This document shows, piece by piece, positions 11,701 through 22,601 of a stretch of DNA of 64,000 bases (its first letter is position 1; each line of letters opens with the position of its first letter). The stretch comes from Scleroderma bovista. Its lineage: Eukaryota > Basidiomycota > Agaricomycetes > Boletales > Sclerodermataceae. The position numbers were made by a program, and so were the translations under genes. The DNA lies in contig JAYMGJ010000096.1 in assembly GCA_037178675.1 (NCBI GenBank), positions 1 to 64,000 on the forward strand, given 5' to 3'. Under the pieces are notes generated by a model. That model made no database searches. It was not told where the DNA came from and saw only the letters and a list, made by a program, of their open reading frames with translations.

Positions 11701-11892
11701 GTGCGGTTGCACGGATTGCCAGAGACAATTGTCTCAGATAGGGACATGAAGTTCACGTTGGCATTCTGGAGGGAGACCACAGAATGCTGGGAGCGAAGCT
11801 CCTGATGTCCACAGCATTTCATCCACAGATGGATGGAGCATCCGAGCATGCGATATGCACAGTCACACAAATCCTATGTACGATGGTCCAAC
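8795..11892 (+). pseudogene. Decayed pol of Gypsy B, left part
   Basis: Protease: MVDTGSMGNFLSP at about 8904-8942, where DTGS replaces the more usual DSGA. Reverse transcriptase: YLDDLFVYS at 10018-10044 in a frame from 9718. RNase H is broken by TGA codons near 10630 and 10706. Integrase: zinc finger (HQILGHLGAQR, then CQSCTICQATK, ~11350-11480) and the first catalytic Asp in MDFVGPFPPSEGF (~11554). Stops and frameshifts make it non-functional. At 11892 it ends inside the integrase at a Copia LTR. The rest of the same domain resumes in frame at 53842. Confidence 0.85.
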
Positions 11893-12180
11893 TGTTGAAG
11901 TCGCACGTGCACCCGGCGTAAACCGTCGACGAAGTGCGCACAAGACTGCGACCCATATTAGTGTAGACTTAGTAATAGTCCTCTTTAGAGTAGATGTTAC
12001 ATGTCACACATCACATGTCACAGTCATGTGTCACACTATTTGTTGTATATAAACAGTGTTCATTGCTTATATAATATAACAGCTCTTAACCAGCTACCGC
12101 TACCATCTCTGGTTGTACACTCCACCCAACAGGTGAGTTGGAGTAGCAGTTCCTCTACGTACATAGGTATTACTTCAACA
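11893..12180 (+). repeat. 5' LTR of outer Copia
   Basis: Begins TGTTGAAG and ends CTTCAACA, an 8-bp terminal inverted repeat. Contains TATATAAAC (a TATA-like promoter) near 12045. By eye it differs from the 3' LTR at 14 of 288 positions; 13 are transitions, many at CG in one copy against TG or CA in the other. Confidence 0.92.
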
Positions 12181-12194
12181 GGTTATGAGCCCTG
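12181..12194 (+). promoter_or_regulatory. Copia primer-binding site for half initiator tRNA-Met
   Basis: GGTTATGAGCCCTG directly abuts the LTR with no gap. Its complement contains GGGCTCATAACC, the conserved anticodon stem-loop of eukaryotic initiator tRNA-Met (anticodon CAT). Drosophila copia is known to prime from a cleaved 5' half of this tRNA. The same site sits beside the minus-strand copy at 25910-25923. Confidence 0.8.
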
Positions 12195-12499
12195 TGAGCA
12201 CACTGTGTGCAGCAATGCACCAGACAGCGCTCCAGCTCCCTGAGCGTCGCTTTAACTAGCTTGACACTGTGGACCACAGTGAGCTCCTAGCTGAGCCCCT
12301 GCACAGCCACAAGGTGAAGTCGGTCGACGACTTGTACCCAACAGTGAGCTCCTAGTTGAGCACTTGTATTGCCCCAGGCAAAGTTCGTTGATGACTTGCA
12401 CCAACCATGGCGAACATCGTTGATGACTTGCGCTGGCATGACCCTAGTCATGAGTTAGCTGTTGACAGAAGTGCTTTCACTAGCACTCAGGTGTTTCTT

Positions 12500-12677
12500 A
12501 TTATTTTAGTAAAAATTGAGATATAAATTAGTCTTTATCAGATTCGAACTGACACTGGTTACGTGAAGGGTAACCGTGCTACCATTTATTATTTTTATTA
12601 TTTTTATAATTTTTTTTATTAATATTAATAAATTTTAACATTAAAATAGCTTGAACCAATAATCACTTGCTTCGAAG
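12500..12677 (-). other. AT-rich insert with tRNA-like segment (candidate mitochondrial DNA)
   Basis: This block interrupts the Copia leader. The minus-strand family copy joins GTGTTTCTT almost directly to CTTGCTTGTCC, while here about 178 bp of very AT-rich sequence lies between. On the minus strand, 12593-12529 folds partly like a tRNA: a T-arm with loop TTCGAAT, an anticodon-arm-like GTTAC/GTAAC stem around CCTTCAC, and a 3' acceptor-like end AAAGACTA. The 5' acceptor strand is not seen. The anticodon would be TTC (Glu-like), but position 33 is C instead of U, so it is degenerate or misread. Mitochondrial origin is inferred from composition. Confidence 0.5.
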
Positions 12678-12738
12678 GCTTGCTTGTCCATTGTCTCATT
12701 CACTTGCTGACTCCATTGACTCCCAACAGAATATCACC

Positions 12739-14011
12739 ATGTCCAGCGCTCTTGACAAGATGGTTCCTGTGTTCACTGGCTCCAACTGGCAGCAGTGGCA
12801 CACTTCTATGCAGGCCTACCTTCAGGCACAAGGCCAATGGTACGTTTATTCGACGACGCAACCTGCTGACAGTCACAATGACCGAAAGGAGTGGGATGAC
12901 AACACTGAGAGAGCGCTTGGTAACATCACCTTGTGCCTCGCCCCCTCGATCCAGGTTGCCGTCTTGAATCTTGATAGCATTAAGGACGTCTGGGACCACC
13001 TGAAGAAGAACTTTGATGCTCCTAGTATCGGCTCTGCCTATGCTGAGCTTAGCAAGCTCCTAGCGACTACCATCCCTGCTGGCTCCCATCCTGCTCCGGC
13101 TATCATCAAGGTGCTTAGCCACTTCGCGTATCTCAAGGACGCTGGCTTCGAGTTCCCTGCCCCCGTGCAGGCAATGATTATTCTTTGCAAGCTCCCTCCC
13201 ACTATGAAGGTCGTAGCTCAAATACTCAGCCAGATGTCGCTGGATGAGATCAAGAATCTGAAGCCTGACAGGATTTTCAAGGCCACCATGCTCTCTTTTG
13301 AGCAGAAAGGCACCTCTTCCTGTGGCGGTGGTAAGGGCCCCCAGGCCAACAAGCTTAGCGCTGTGAAGCACAAGCCAGCTGACCCCAAGTTCGCCCAGCA
13401 GCAGCAGCAGCAAGGCGCGTCCAACAGCGGTACGAGCGGAAATGCTCCTGCCAAAGGACAGGGAGGCTGCACTTGACGTGGCGGCAAGAAGGCTCATGCT
13501 TGTCGCGAGAATGCCCAACAAGCTGCCTTCGCTACTTACGTCCACTACGATGGACCAGAGCCCACCGTTGACCCTCGTGCCCTGGCTCACACCCCTGGTG
13601 CCACCAACTTCAGCCCTCCCACTTTCGATAATACTATTCAGGCCTTCGATTTGGCACACCGCCTGGGGGTAGAACCCTCCTGCCAGACCATCCACACCCT
13701 CGACCAAGTTGTGTCGATGGCAAGTGCGAACCTGGACCAGCCTGAGGCCGGTCCCTCCTCACTGAAGCGCCCTCGTCTTGAGGAGCGCATCACGATGTAT
13801 GAGGAGGATGCCATCTCCCTTGGGGATGAAGAGCCCTTCGCTCATGAACCATTCGCTGATGACGATTTTGATGAGATCGACGCGATGGTCCTCAACCACT
13901 ACAATGTGACATCGATGGTGATGGGCGCAGAGGCCACCCTTTTCAGGCAAGTACCTTCTGCACGCGTGCTGACTGACTCTGACACGCTCCCTTTACATGT
14001 GTGCTACATGC
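12739..14011 (+). pseudogene. Copia gag region, outer element (one in-frame stop)
   Basis: Frame from ATG MSSALDKMVPVFTGSNWQQW shows the Copia/UBN2-type gag domain, with GQWYV, DVWDHLKKNF and AYAELSKLLATT motifs. A Q-rich and G-rich segment follows. TGA at 13474-13476 falls where RGGKK continues in the same frame, consistent with CGA to TGA. Downstream residues to 14011 (DLAHRLGVEPS, then an acidic stretch) stay in frame. Protease and the early integrase are absent, because the sequence switches to an unrelated repeat at 14012. Confidence 0.8.
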
Positions 14012-15312
14012 TGTCACGCACCAAACAGGTTTGGTACAGTGAACATGGAAGATAATGCCTATATCGAATGATCCTTATGCGAAGGATAAGCATGATGGAC
14101 CCTCATCGTAGCCATCTATCACACAAGAAGACTATTCTGATGCAAGAGATGAATGCCGACGCTGACAGTCATCCCTCGCACAAGAACCACCAAGAAGCAG
14201 AAGAAACTGAAGGAATAACGTCCATTATGGTATGAGAAAGGAATGCAATCTACTGCAGTCTGACTCCCATACCAGAACGAGCAAAGAAGCTGAAGAATTG
14301 ATGGAGAAATGAAGGAAGAAGAGAAGAAACGATTTTTAGCGCCGAAATGTCATTTTTAGGCGCCCAGTGCTGTCATTCCGATATTTTGAATAGCTCCACC
14401 ATTTCCAAAGCTATCAGGCATGTGACTATACCGTCAGAGAGCCTAGAACATGGTCTATCTGCCTGTCAAGTTCCGACGCAAATCTGTTCATTTCCCACGG
14501 AGATATTCCCCCCGCAATCCAGACATTCGCTTCATCACTCACTATGGAGTCCGTATTTTCTCTGGATCATTTCTCCGCTATTGCTGCAGATCTCCACTAT
14601 GTCCTGCTCTTAGGACAGCCTCTCCCTGAGTTCCCATGCACTGCCTGGCACATATCTTCCCAGCCTGCTCTCTCAGTCAGCATGTCCTCCTCGTCAGTCC
14701 TGCATCAAGGACATACTTTGGTCATCTTAGGTCTATTGTCAAGCTTGAAAAGTCTTCTCTGGTTGTCTCTGTGTCCCCTGAGCCCTGAGCCTATGGTCCC
14801 TTCCTCCAAGATACTTTCCATGTCCATCTTCCTCTGTCGTTTGTCTCGCTTCCCTGGATGCGTCAAATTCAATACTCTATCTGCTTCCCTACTTTCAGAC
14901 GACGTCCCCCAGCACCATGACAGTTATACCCCCACTTTATAGTGCTATTAGGAAGAAGAACCCTCTCTTGTTCTTTCCCAGAAGAGAGCTCATCAAGGAA
15001 GCCCATAGTTGCGCTTCAGCGGCGCTAGAACACATGCACTATACCTTAGTGTATGCTGACCCCCCAAAAGACCTCTGGACCCCTGGTACCCTTCTTGTGG
15101 CTGTTTTGTCTCGGATCAATCCCCCTATTTATCTCAGATCTTCCCCATTGTTGTCCCATCAAGTTCTTGATGGTACACAGCCTCCCATGAAAGTTCCTGG
15201 GCTGTGCATCAATGACTCCTTCTGCTGTGCAGTGACTCATCTCTTGCTTACTGATGCTCTCTTGTCATCAGTATTACTCTATCCCTTTCGCATTTTTGAT
15301 ATATTACTCAGC
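14012..15312 (+). mobile_element. Unknown repeat element, copy 1
   Basis: Starts TGTCACGCACCAAAC exactly where Copia sequence stops. The same start and about 900 bp of shared sequence occur at 57131. Shared marks include GAAATGTCA, TTTAGGCGCCCAGTGC, CATTCCGATATTTTGAATAG and a reading frame beginning MES-FSL, then FSAIAADL-YVLLLGQPLPE (from 14544 here). No known domain was recognised. The right boundary is set only by the start of an LTR-like block at 15313. The family may be a non-autonomous LTR element or another repeat type. Confidence 0.6.
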
Positions 15313-17440
15313 TGATGACTCACTCCCTTACCAATCAATCTTGTCATGCAGCTTACTCATTCTTTTACTCAGCAGCTTATTCATGCTCCCTATGCTTACT
15401 CATTCCTGCTTATCCCTTGCTTACTGATTGCTTACAAACCCCTTATAAAGCTCTTACCAATCCCTTACCAATCCTTGACAAATTCTGCTTACTCCCTTCT
15501 CTTTTTGTACTTTAATGCTGTGCCCCCCCCATGTATTTAAACCCCTGGGCTCAGCCCAGTGAAAAAAAAGGACCCAATTGCACGAAATTATCCCTCTCTC
15601 AGACTCTCTCAATCAGTATCCCTTCAGTCCTTGAGTCCTTGTAGGCTTCAGTGAAGGTCTAAAGGCTCAATATTGTCAAGTTTATCCAAGTTATTCAAGA
15701 TCTATTCTTTTTACTAGGCTCAAGCGGAGTCTAGGCTTCATACCAGTCTATCTTCCTCGCCTCTGGACATCAGAGGCATCTCTGCCCCTTTGCTGCACCA
15801 ACCTCTAGGTGTAGTATCGCTACTTCAGTCTCTGTCAGCCCAATCCCCGCTTTGACACTTCCTAGGCTTTAGGAAGAGTCCAGACCCCTATCCCCTTTGT
15901 CATCTATTGCTCCTGTACCCCAGGAGTATCCTGCATCATCGTCTGCATCACCCTGTTGGTGTAGATCCCCTTCCCCCCTCCTCAGCACATCCTCTCTGGA
16001 CACTGCGGAGGTAAACCACCACTCGCACATTTTCATAGTCCTTTGTTGGTGTTGTGTTTGGGTTATTACTCCGACCCAAATCCACACTTTGACTCACAAC
16101 ACCATCACTGTATATAGCAAGTAGTAACTACAATTTGTCATGTCGTGTCCCCTCGAGCAATGCATATAGTTTCTTGTGTTCACATGAAATTAATGATGCA
16201 CGCTGTGCTGGCTGTAAGGGAAAAATGGTTGACAATAGTGAACTATCTGGTGCCTTCTGGCTCCTAGACTCTGGCGCATCCCGCCATTTTACCAGTGACA
16301 TAGGCAATTTCGCCTCCTACAATGCGCTAAAGCGAGCGCACTACGCCAAAACAGCTAATGGTGTAGCACTAATTGCTGGCATTGGCACGGTATTACTCCG
16401 GTGCCTAGACCACAGATCTGGGGATGAGAAAGTTATTACACTCACCCAAGTGCTCCATATGCCAGGCGCTACTGCACGCCTAATTTCTATGGGCGAAATG
16501 CTCCAGCGCAACTACAAAGTCACTGGCAATAAGCAAGGCATTAGCCTTATTGGCAAAGCCAACCACCTATGGTTTGGGCCAGACCCAGAAGATGATTGCA
16601 ACATCATTTTCAGGATTAGATCTATCCCGATAATTAGATCTAACTATATCGCCTCCGTGAGCAAAGTCAATTACGACATTAGGCACCAGAGATTCAGGCA
16701 CCCCTCTAAGGAAGTACTCCGACACACGCAAAAACATACGCAGTGCTTCCCGGAAGTCCACTTTCCTACTGAGGACTGTGACTCAGCCTGATTACACTGC
16801 TTATCAATCGCTTACCAATTTCTTACCAATCTCTTACCAAGCACTTAGTCATTTGTGCTTACAGGGCCACAGCCCCTCCTGTATATAAACCAGCAGCCAA
16901 AGGCTGCAAGGAAGTGTCTGCTTCCCCCTCAATAAAGCGACCACATTCACTCTCCCTCACTGTCTATAAGCTCTATCTCTGTCTTTGAACTTGTAGGTCA
17001 CCCAGTGCTGGCCTAAAGCTCCTATATTGCTGTTTATCAGATATATCTTGTATCTGATCATTTCTCTAGGCTCAAGCGCAGTCTAGCATCTCTGTCCACT
17101 CCATCCCATCACTGTCCATCGCATTCTTGAAGCAGGAACTGTCCCCTTGCTTCCCTGTTGCTCCATCACTGCTGTTACACCCCTGTCATCAATCTATCAT
17201 CGCTTTTCTATCCCAGGACTCTTCCTAACCACTGTGGTAGGCTGAAGAGGAGTCAATACCATCCCAAGTCGCATCCCATCCCCTTCAGAAGCCCTTCCCT
17301 TCCCTCCTGCATCCTGCCTGAAGGCGTGCAGCACCTTCCCCTGTGGAGATTAAATACCAGAAACGCAAAGGAAGACCACCACTCACATATTGCTGTCATT
17401 TGGTGTTGGTTGTTGGTTGTTCTGACCTCTTCCCTCACTT
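15313..17440 (+). mobile_element. Deleted Copia-like element with two LTR-like flanks
   Basis: Two related flanks (about 15313-16110 and 16789-17440) both begin TGAT-AC after CTCAGC, carry GCTTACCAAT words, a TATTTAAACC or TATATAAACC box and TCTAGGCTCAAGCG-AGTCTAG, and end in ACCACCACTC-CAC followed by GTTGGTGTT or similar. Between them only a protease and pre-integrase fragment remains. The flanks are clearly diverged, so calling them LTRs of one element is an inference. Confidence 0.5.
16135..16791 (+). pseudogene. Copia protease/pre-integrase fragment
   Basis: Contains the Copia aspartic protease signature FWLLDSGASRHFTSD (from about 16255), then LLRCLD, TQVLHMPGATARLISMGEML and a GAG-pre-integrase-like HQRFRHPSKEVLRH. 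It ends at 16791, where the second LTR-like flank starts. Gag, integrase, RT and RNase H are missing, so this is an internal deletion product and not a working polyprotein. The first ~25 residues before MVDNSEL are probably not native. Confidence 0.7.
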
Positions 17441-17495
17441 AGGCGCACAATGTGCGACTTCAACAAAGGGTACATCTACTTCTCACCAAGCAGCC

Positions 17496-18933
17496 ATGCC
17501 ACCATCGGGATCAGCATCATGGCCAGATGCAGACACCAATACTCTCCTTGATCTGGCTATTTCTCACAAGGCATTGACTGGCCAGGGCACGAATTTCCAG
17601 GCACCTTTTTGGAATGGGGTTGCTGCTGCTCTTGCCAACCCCAGAAAAGGAGGACCCAAGACTCCCAAAGGATGTAAGGACAAGTACAAAAGGGTGAGTA
17701 ATTTTTGACCTAAATACTAATGGAATAATCAACTGATATTGCCTATGGCAGCTGAGAAAGACATTCAAAGTCGTTGATCACATTGTGAATATGTCCGGGT
17801 TCGCATATTCACTTGAATTAGGGGCCAATATTGGTCTGGAGAACAAGGCTGTGTGGGATGGATACGTCAAGGTACGTCACCATAAGAAGGATGCTGATCT
17901 AGGCTAATGGTAATGTTGACAGATACACAAGGATGCAACTACTTTCAAAACAAAAGGCTGGGTACACTATGATAAAATGAAGCTGCTCATGCCCTCTAAG
18001 GGCAAGGGCTTAAATTGCTTCTCTGTGTTAAGCCTCAGTGCTCCATGTTCTACTACTGATGACATTTCCACCAGTAGCAGTTCGCATGACAAGGGTAGTA
18101 ATAGCACTGTGGGGGGACTCTCTGTCGCTCCATGCACTGCTAACGACATGGAGATGTATGCCCCTCAACATGTACCAGTGGATTCATCTCCCCCTCTCGC
18201 ACCTTCTGCATTGTGCACTGTTCCAACCAACACCCAGACTGCCTTCAGTTGGCCTTCCAACCATGTACCAGTGGATTCATCTCCCCCTCTTGCACCTTCC
18301 ATGCCATGCACTGTTCCAACCAACACCCAGACTGCCTTCAGTTGGCCTTCCAACCAATCTGCTGGAATTCCTGCCACACCAACAAGCTTCACTCCTTCAA
18401 CTGCGCCCTCTTCGTTTAATGGTTCAAATATTAGCTCAATCAAACTGTCATCTAGTGTCTCAGCTCATATCAAGTGCTCTCAGAAGTGGAAGGCAGATGG
18501 TGATGGCTCTTCGATTATATCAAGTTCCTTGGCTGGATCCAGGGTCTCCAATTCATCATCGGCTCGAAAGCGACATGCTGGGAATAGTGAGGTGATAGGG
18601 CGTCTGGAGCACCAGTTGGAAGGTATCCAAGCCGAGTTTAGGGAGACTTGGAAGGGTGAAAAGAGCACCATCTCAGAGGGATCTGTAGCTACTAGCCCCT
18701 CAGCCATGGCACACATTCAAACTCATCCGCTATCCCAGAAGACAAGGGAGCAATTCCTCGAGCTTGATATGGCCCTCGTCTCACCTGATGAGTTGGCTCG
18801 TTTCTTGGATCTTCTCACTGACAATGTCATTTTTGCTGATACATATCTTTTGCTCATGAAGGATCCCGTCCGTTTCGCTGCTGGTCGCAAGGCATGGATT
18901 GAGTTGCAGCTCAAAGAGATACGGGAAACTTAG
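17496..18933 (+). CDS. Harbinger Myb/SANT-like DNA-binding protein
   Basis: Partner protein thought to help Harbinger transposases bind DNA and enter the nucleus. Three exons: 17496-17693, 17752-17871 and 17923-18933 (introns GTGAGT...GGCAG and GTACGT...GACAG), giving 442 residues with no stop. The N-terminal ~110 residues form the trihelix Myb/SANT-like domain (WPDADTNTLLDLAI; APFWNGVAAAL; GCKDKYKRLRKTF across the first junction). A Ser/Pro-rich middle contains a 31-residue tandem duplication (93-bp period, 18169-18354, starting HVPVDSSPPLAPS). The C-terminus is helical. It is intact although the transposase beside it is dead. Confidence 0.8.
18169..18354 (+). repeat. 93-bp in-frame tandem duplication
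   Basis: Two nearly identical 93-bp units start with CATGTACCAGTGG at 18169 and 18262 inside the Myb-like gene. They keep the frame and add 31 residues. Confidence 0.85.
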
Positions 18934-20456
18934 TTACACATCACATTTGTAGTTCTTTCATGCCATTGTATTGTCTTTGCATCGGGTGTCATCATCTCTC
19001 TTTATTCGAGTGACACGTGAATTCCTACTGGTATGCAAGAGTATGTATCAACTAGTTAAAGTGCGACTGGATCACCCCTCCGCGTGCGTTCTGCAGTGTA
19101 ACTGGCCCACATATCTTGGGCAATCCTGTCCCGCTTTGCAGACATCCACTCACGATCTGCATTAGTGGGGACACCATCAGTGATCAAGCCAGACATGCCT
19201 TCAGATGTCTGCAGCAATGGAACAGCTCCAGCCTCAACATCTTCCAGCTCTACCAGGTCCCATGTACAGATAATGTTGTGCATGCAAGCCAAAGCGGGTG
19301 GGATGCGAGCCTGAATGTCCATAGAATATTCCAGAGGCACGATAAGAACTCAGAAGCAGCGCTTGAGTACACCAATGATGCGCTCGATGACATTGTGGAG
19401 CTGTGCATGGCGGAGGTTATACAGTTCCTGTGCATTGACAGGCCTTGATGTGAAGTGAGTCATTGTGAATTAAAGAAGACTAGAATAAACTCACCGGGTC
19501 TGTGCACGGCCCCACTCTGCTAAATGATACCGTTGCCCACAATAGGGAACCAATAGCTGGCGGCAATTTGGAAACCCTGCGTCAGCAAGGTAGTATTTGT
19601 CGTCAGGGATGGCTAGGTTGCTCAACCATGCATCATGGTAGATTGATGCATCCACCATTGAGCCTTCCCAGCCACTGAGCATGTACGTGAATTGCATGTC
19701 AAAGTCGCAACATAGGAGACAATTCTATGACATGAATCCTTTGCGATTTCACGATGCATCTCTTTCCTCCACAGATGGGGCACATGCAATGTGTGTCCCA
19801 TCAATTGCACTGATTGTATCTTCAAAAAATGGGTGGAACTTGGGGTTGTTGAGGATAGAAGCGTGGACCAGAGCATCAGTACAGGGAAGTTGTACATATT
19901 TTGTGTAAATTCCGGGTGACGAAAATGCAAAGAGCATCTCCTTGAAGTATCTACTAATTGTGAGCAGTCATACGAGACATGTCAATTCAATGCTTACTTT
20001 GAGATGGTACCGTTCGATCGCTGGAAACGCTCTCCAACATGTCTGATTGTCAGGCCAGTAACAGTGGTATATAGAAAAATCCCGAGTTGCTCCTCGAGAG
20101 TGACATGCTTTGAGTGATTGAATCCATGGCACTGAAGCTCATCCACTAGGATCTTAAAAACCTGCTTATGAACACCAAGTTTGGTGTGGATCCTTTCAGG
20201 GTGACCATTCAAGAGTTCCAGCATCCATCCTTCACCAGAGAGGATAGAGGTGTGGTATGGGATCAATTCAGCTCTCTGAGTCGCTAGAGCAATTGCCTTG
20301 ATGATAGTAACAGATATGGCATATAGGGCCTCAAATTGGAGCTTGAATCGAGTACAAAATTGAGTCATAGGATAGGTGTCATCGATTTCATTGATCTCCC
20401 CATCAATCACTTCCACCTTGTCAACATCTTGCCCACAGTCCATGATTGTATCCCAC

Positions 20457-21801
20457 TGTCATATCCATACTTTTCCAGTTGCAACTCCGGTCTAACCATG
20501 GCCCGCCTGACCTCTCCTTAGGCATAGATGCAACTCCGGATCTAGTCCGGCCATCTCCAGCCCTATAGCTGCACTCCAGCTCAACTCCGGTCACTATGTC
20601 CATCTCCGCCTCAGGACTAACCCCTGTCTTCCTACAGACAGATCCGCGGTCTAACTCCTCCGTGTCGGACCTGTACCTACCACTAGTCGCTACTCCGGTT
20701 TCAGTCCAGCCACTCCCTTAGCCTTGTCTGCGATGTAGCCCAACTCCGGCTGGTACATCCAACTCCGGCTCAGTTCTGCTCCTGCTCCTGCTCCGCTTCC
20801 TCTGTCAGGTCCACCAAAGGCTTAGGACATTTCCATGTCCAACTCCGGACCTTCCTCCGGCTACTCCGCCCTTCCTCCACTCGCACACTCCCTCCGCTCG
20901 TACACTCCCTCCGCTCGTACACTCCCTCCGCTCGTACACTCCCTCCGCTCGTACACTCCCTCCGCTCGTACACTCCCTCCGCTCGTACACTCCCTCCGCT
21001 CGTACACTCCCTCCGCTCTTGCACTTCCTCCGGTCATGCACTTCCTCCGGTCCCACTTCCTCCGGTCCTGGACATCGCTCCGGACTTAACATTAGTTAAG
21101 TCCACCTCTGACCCTTACCTGTCCTCTTCCGACCTAGTTCCCTTGTCCCTGCTTTTCCTCCGTCGTCCCTGTATCTCTAGTTCCCCGTGTCTGCTCCCGC
21201 TCCGGTTTATTTTCCTGTACCTGCTTTATTTTCCTGTCCGTTTCTGCTCTGTCCCTTGTCCCAACTAAGGTGTTTACTTGTCACCGTATATACTCACCCT
21301 AGTTCTCATTTACTATATAAACTACTATACTCCGGCCTAGTAGTTTCCTTAGATCAAATCTCGACTAAGATACTCCCCACTCTGTACTACCCACCATGCT
21401 CTCCTAATCCCATCTTGTTCTCCTGAACTCCAGCCAACTCCGGCCTCCGTCCTATCTCGTCCCCTTGGTCCTATGTCCGATCCTAGCAAGTCTCCTACTT
21501 GCACGAGGGCAAAAGCCACCTCTGTCCCAGACTCGACGCTAGACCTCTCAGGACTTGTCCCACCTCTGGGATGTCCTTCGTCCGGACAAACTGCGCTTTA
21601 CTCCGGTCCACTTTCCCGCGGTCCGGACTAACTCCGCAAAACCCGGACTTACTTCCAGTGCTCCTCCGGACTTCGTCCGTATGACCCGGACTTGACTCTC
21701 TGCACTAAGTAGCACATACTAGTGTCAGGACTTACCTCCTCATTAGTTCCCTGCACCCCTGGACCTCCTAGTAAGATCGCTGAGGAGAACCGGTCTTGAC
21801 A
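20457..21801 (+). repeat. Solo Gypsy LTR with CCCAC target duplication
   Basis: A 1345-bp sequence starting TGTCATATCC and ending GTCTTGACA, flanked by CCCAC on both sides (20452-20456 and 21802-21806). Its end (GAGAACCGGTCTTGACA) matches the LTR ends of Gypsy E, so it belongs to a related Gypsy family. No internal coding region remains, so it arose by LTR-LTR recombination. It is rich in ACTCCGG words and holds a 17-bp tandem array. Orientation is taken from the Gypsy E LTR. Confidence 0.88.
20884..21030. repeat. 17-bp tandem repeat inside the solo LTR
   Basis: About eight copies of CTCGTACACTCCCTCCG, the last ones degenerate. Open frames through it on both strands are repeat translations and not genes. 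Confidence 0.9.
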
Positions 21802-22033
21802 CCCACTCAATGAATTCTTCATCGATATCTAAAGGGTGCTCAGCCATGATGGATGGGAGTGAAAGTTATTTCGCAATTATTGACAGTACTAGAACTGTGT
21901 AATTACTACTCCACTGGAATGTTGCAGCTTATGTCAACAGTCCTTGTGGATTTTTTTGTGGGTCTTTTTACCTAGATTTATCTTGGGACTTTCCTCCTGA
22001 ACTAGCTCTTATATCTGTCACTACTTAATTGGG

Positions 22034-22534
22034 ATGTCTACATACTCCCTAGTATACAATGGTGGATCTGGTGCTGGACTGATTGCATGCATGGACTCAG
22101 ATTGGGGATTAGATCCTACCTCTCACCTCTCGCAAACAGGTTTCTACTTGAAGCTTGCAGATGGCTTGATCAGCTGGACTTCTCATGCACAGAAAACTAT
22201 TGTGTACTTGTCCACTGAGGCTGAATACATGGCTTTGAGTGATTGTGCTCACCAAGTTACCTGGATTCAAAGCTTTCTCAGTGAGCTTGGCTATAAGCTG
22301 AATGCTATCCCGATTTGTGGTGATAATCAGGGGTCCATATTCATGGCATCCAACCCTGTAATGGAGCCTCACTCCAAGCACATCAACATCCACTACCATG
22401 GAATCCATGAGTCAGTCACAAAAGGTAATGTGGAGTTATTCTTCATTGATGGTGCTGAGAATCCTGCCGATCTGCTCACCAAGAACTTACCATGCAAGAA
22501 ATTCGCAAAGTTCAGAGCTCAACTAGGCTTATAA
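22034..22534 (+). pseudogene. Copia RNase H fragment (copy B)
   Basis: Ty1/Copia RNase H motifs: MDSDWG, LSTEAEYMALSDCAHQVTWIQ, DNQGSIFMASNP and HINIHYHGIHESV, ending FRAQLGL with a stop before the polypurine tract AAGGGGGAG. It matches the end of the outer Copia pol (from about 52993) with scattered substitutions, several of the CpG-decay kind (R to H, R to C). Only this tail remains. Confidence 0.85.
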
Positions 22535-22601
22535 TTTCCCTCTGGCAGCATCTAGCACCTTATTTGCTGAAGTGCTCTATGTGCAGCACAGCAAGGGGGA
22601 G

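Larger units (their letters stand above)
19056..21847 (-). pseudogene. PIF-Harbinger transposase, interrupted
   Basis: DDE_Tnp_4-type transposase. Exons: 21847-21802 joined to 20451-19998 (split by a solo LTR), 19953-19495 and 19443-19056. Removing the LTR and one CCCAC copy rejoins the first exon in frame (FIEW into DTIMDCGQD). Catalytic region: first Asp in AIDGTHIACAPS, second Asp in YYLADAGFPNCRQLL, Glu in HNVIERIIGVLKR. Three in-frame stops occur where the family has Arg or Gln (after RDAS, after GFMS, after KRCF), each explained by CGA-to-TGA or CAG-to-TAG. Introns are short and GT-AG. It cannot make a full protein. Confidence 0.85.
17440..22008. mobile_element. PIF-Harbinger DNA transposon with solo-LTR insertion
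   Basis: Two convergent genes typical of PIF-Harbinger: a Myb/SANT-like protein (+ strand, 17496-18933) and a DDE transposase (- strand, 21847 to 19056). A 1345-bp solo Gypsy LTR sits within the transposase exon. Element edges are bracketed by the Copia-like flank on the left and the Copia fragment starting about 22009 on the right. I could not see convincing terminal inverted repeats or a 3-bp target duplication. Confidence 0.7.

Noticed and set aside
12529..12593. A functional nuclear tRNA gene
   Set aside because: The 5' acceptor strand is missing and U33 is not present; kept only as a tRNA-like fragment.
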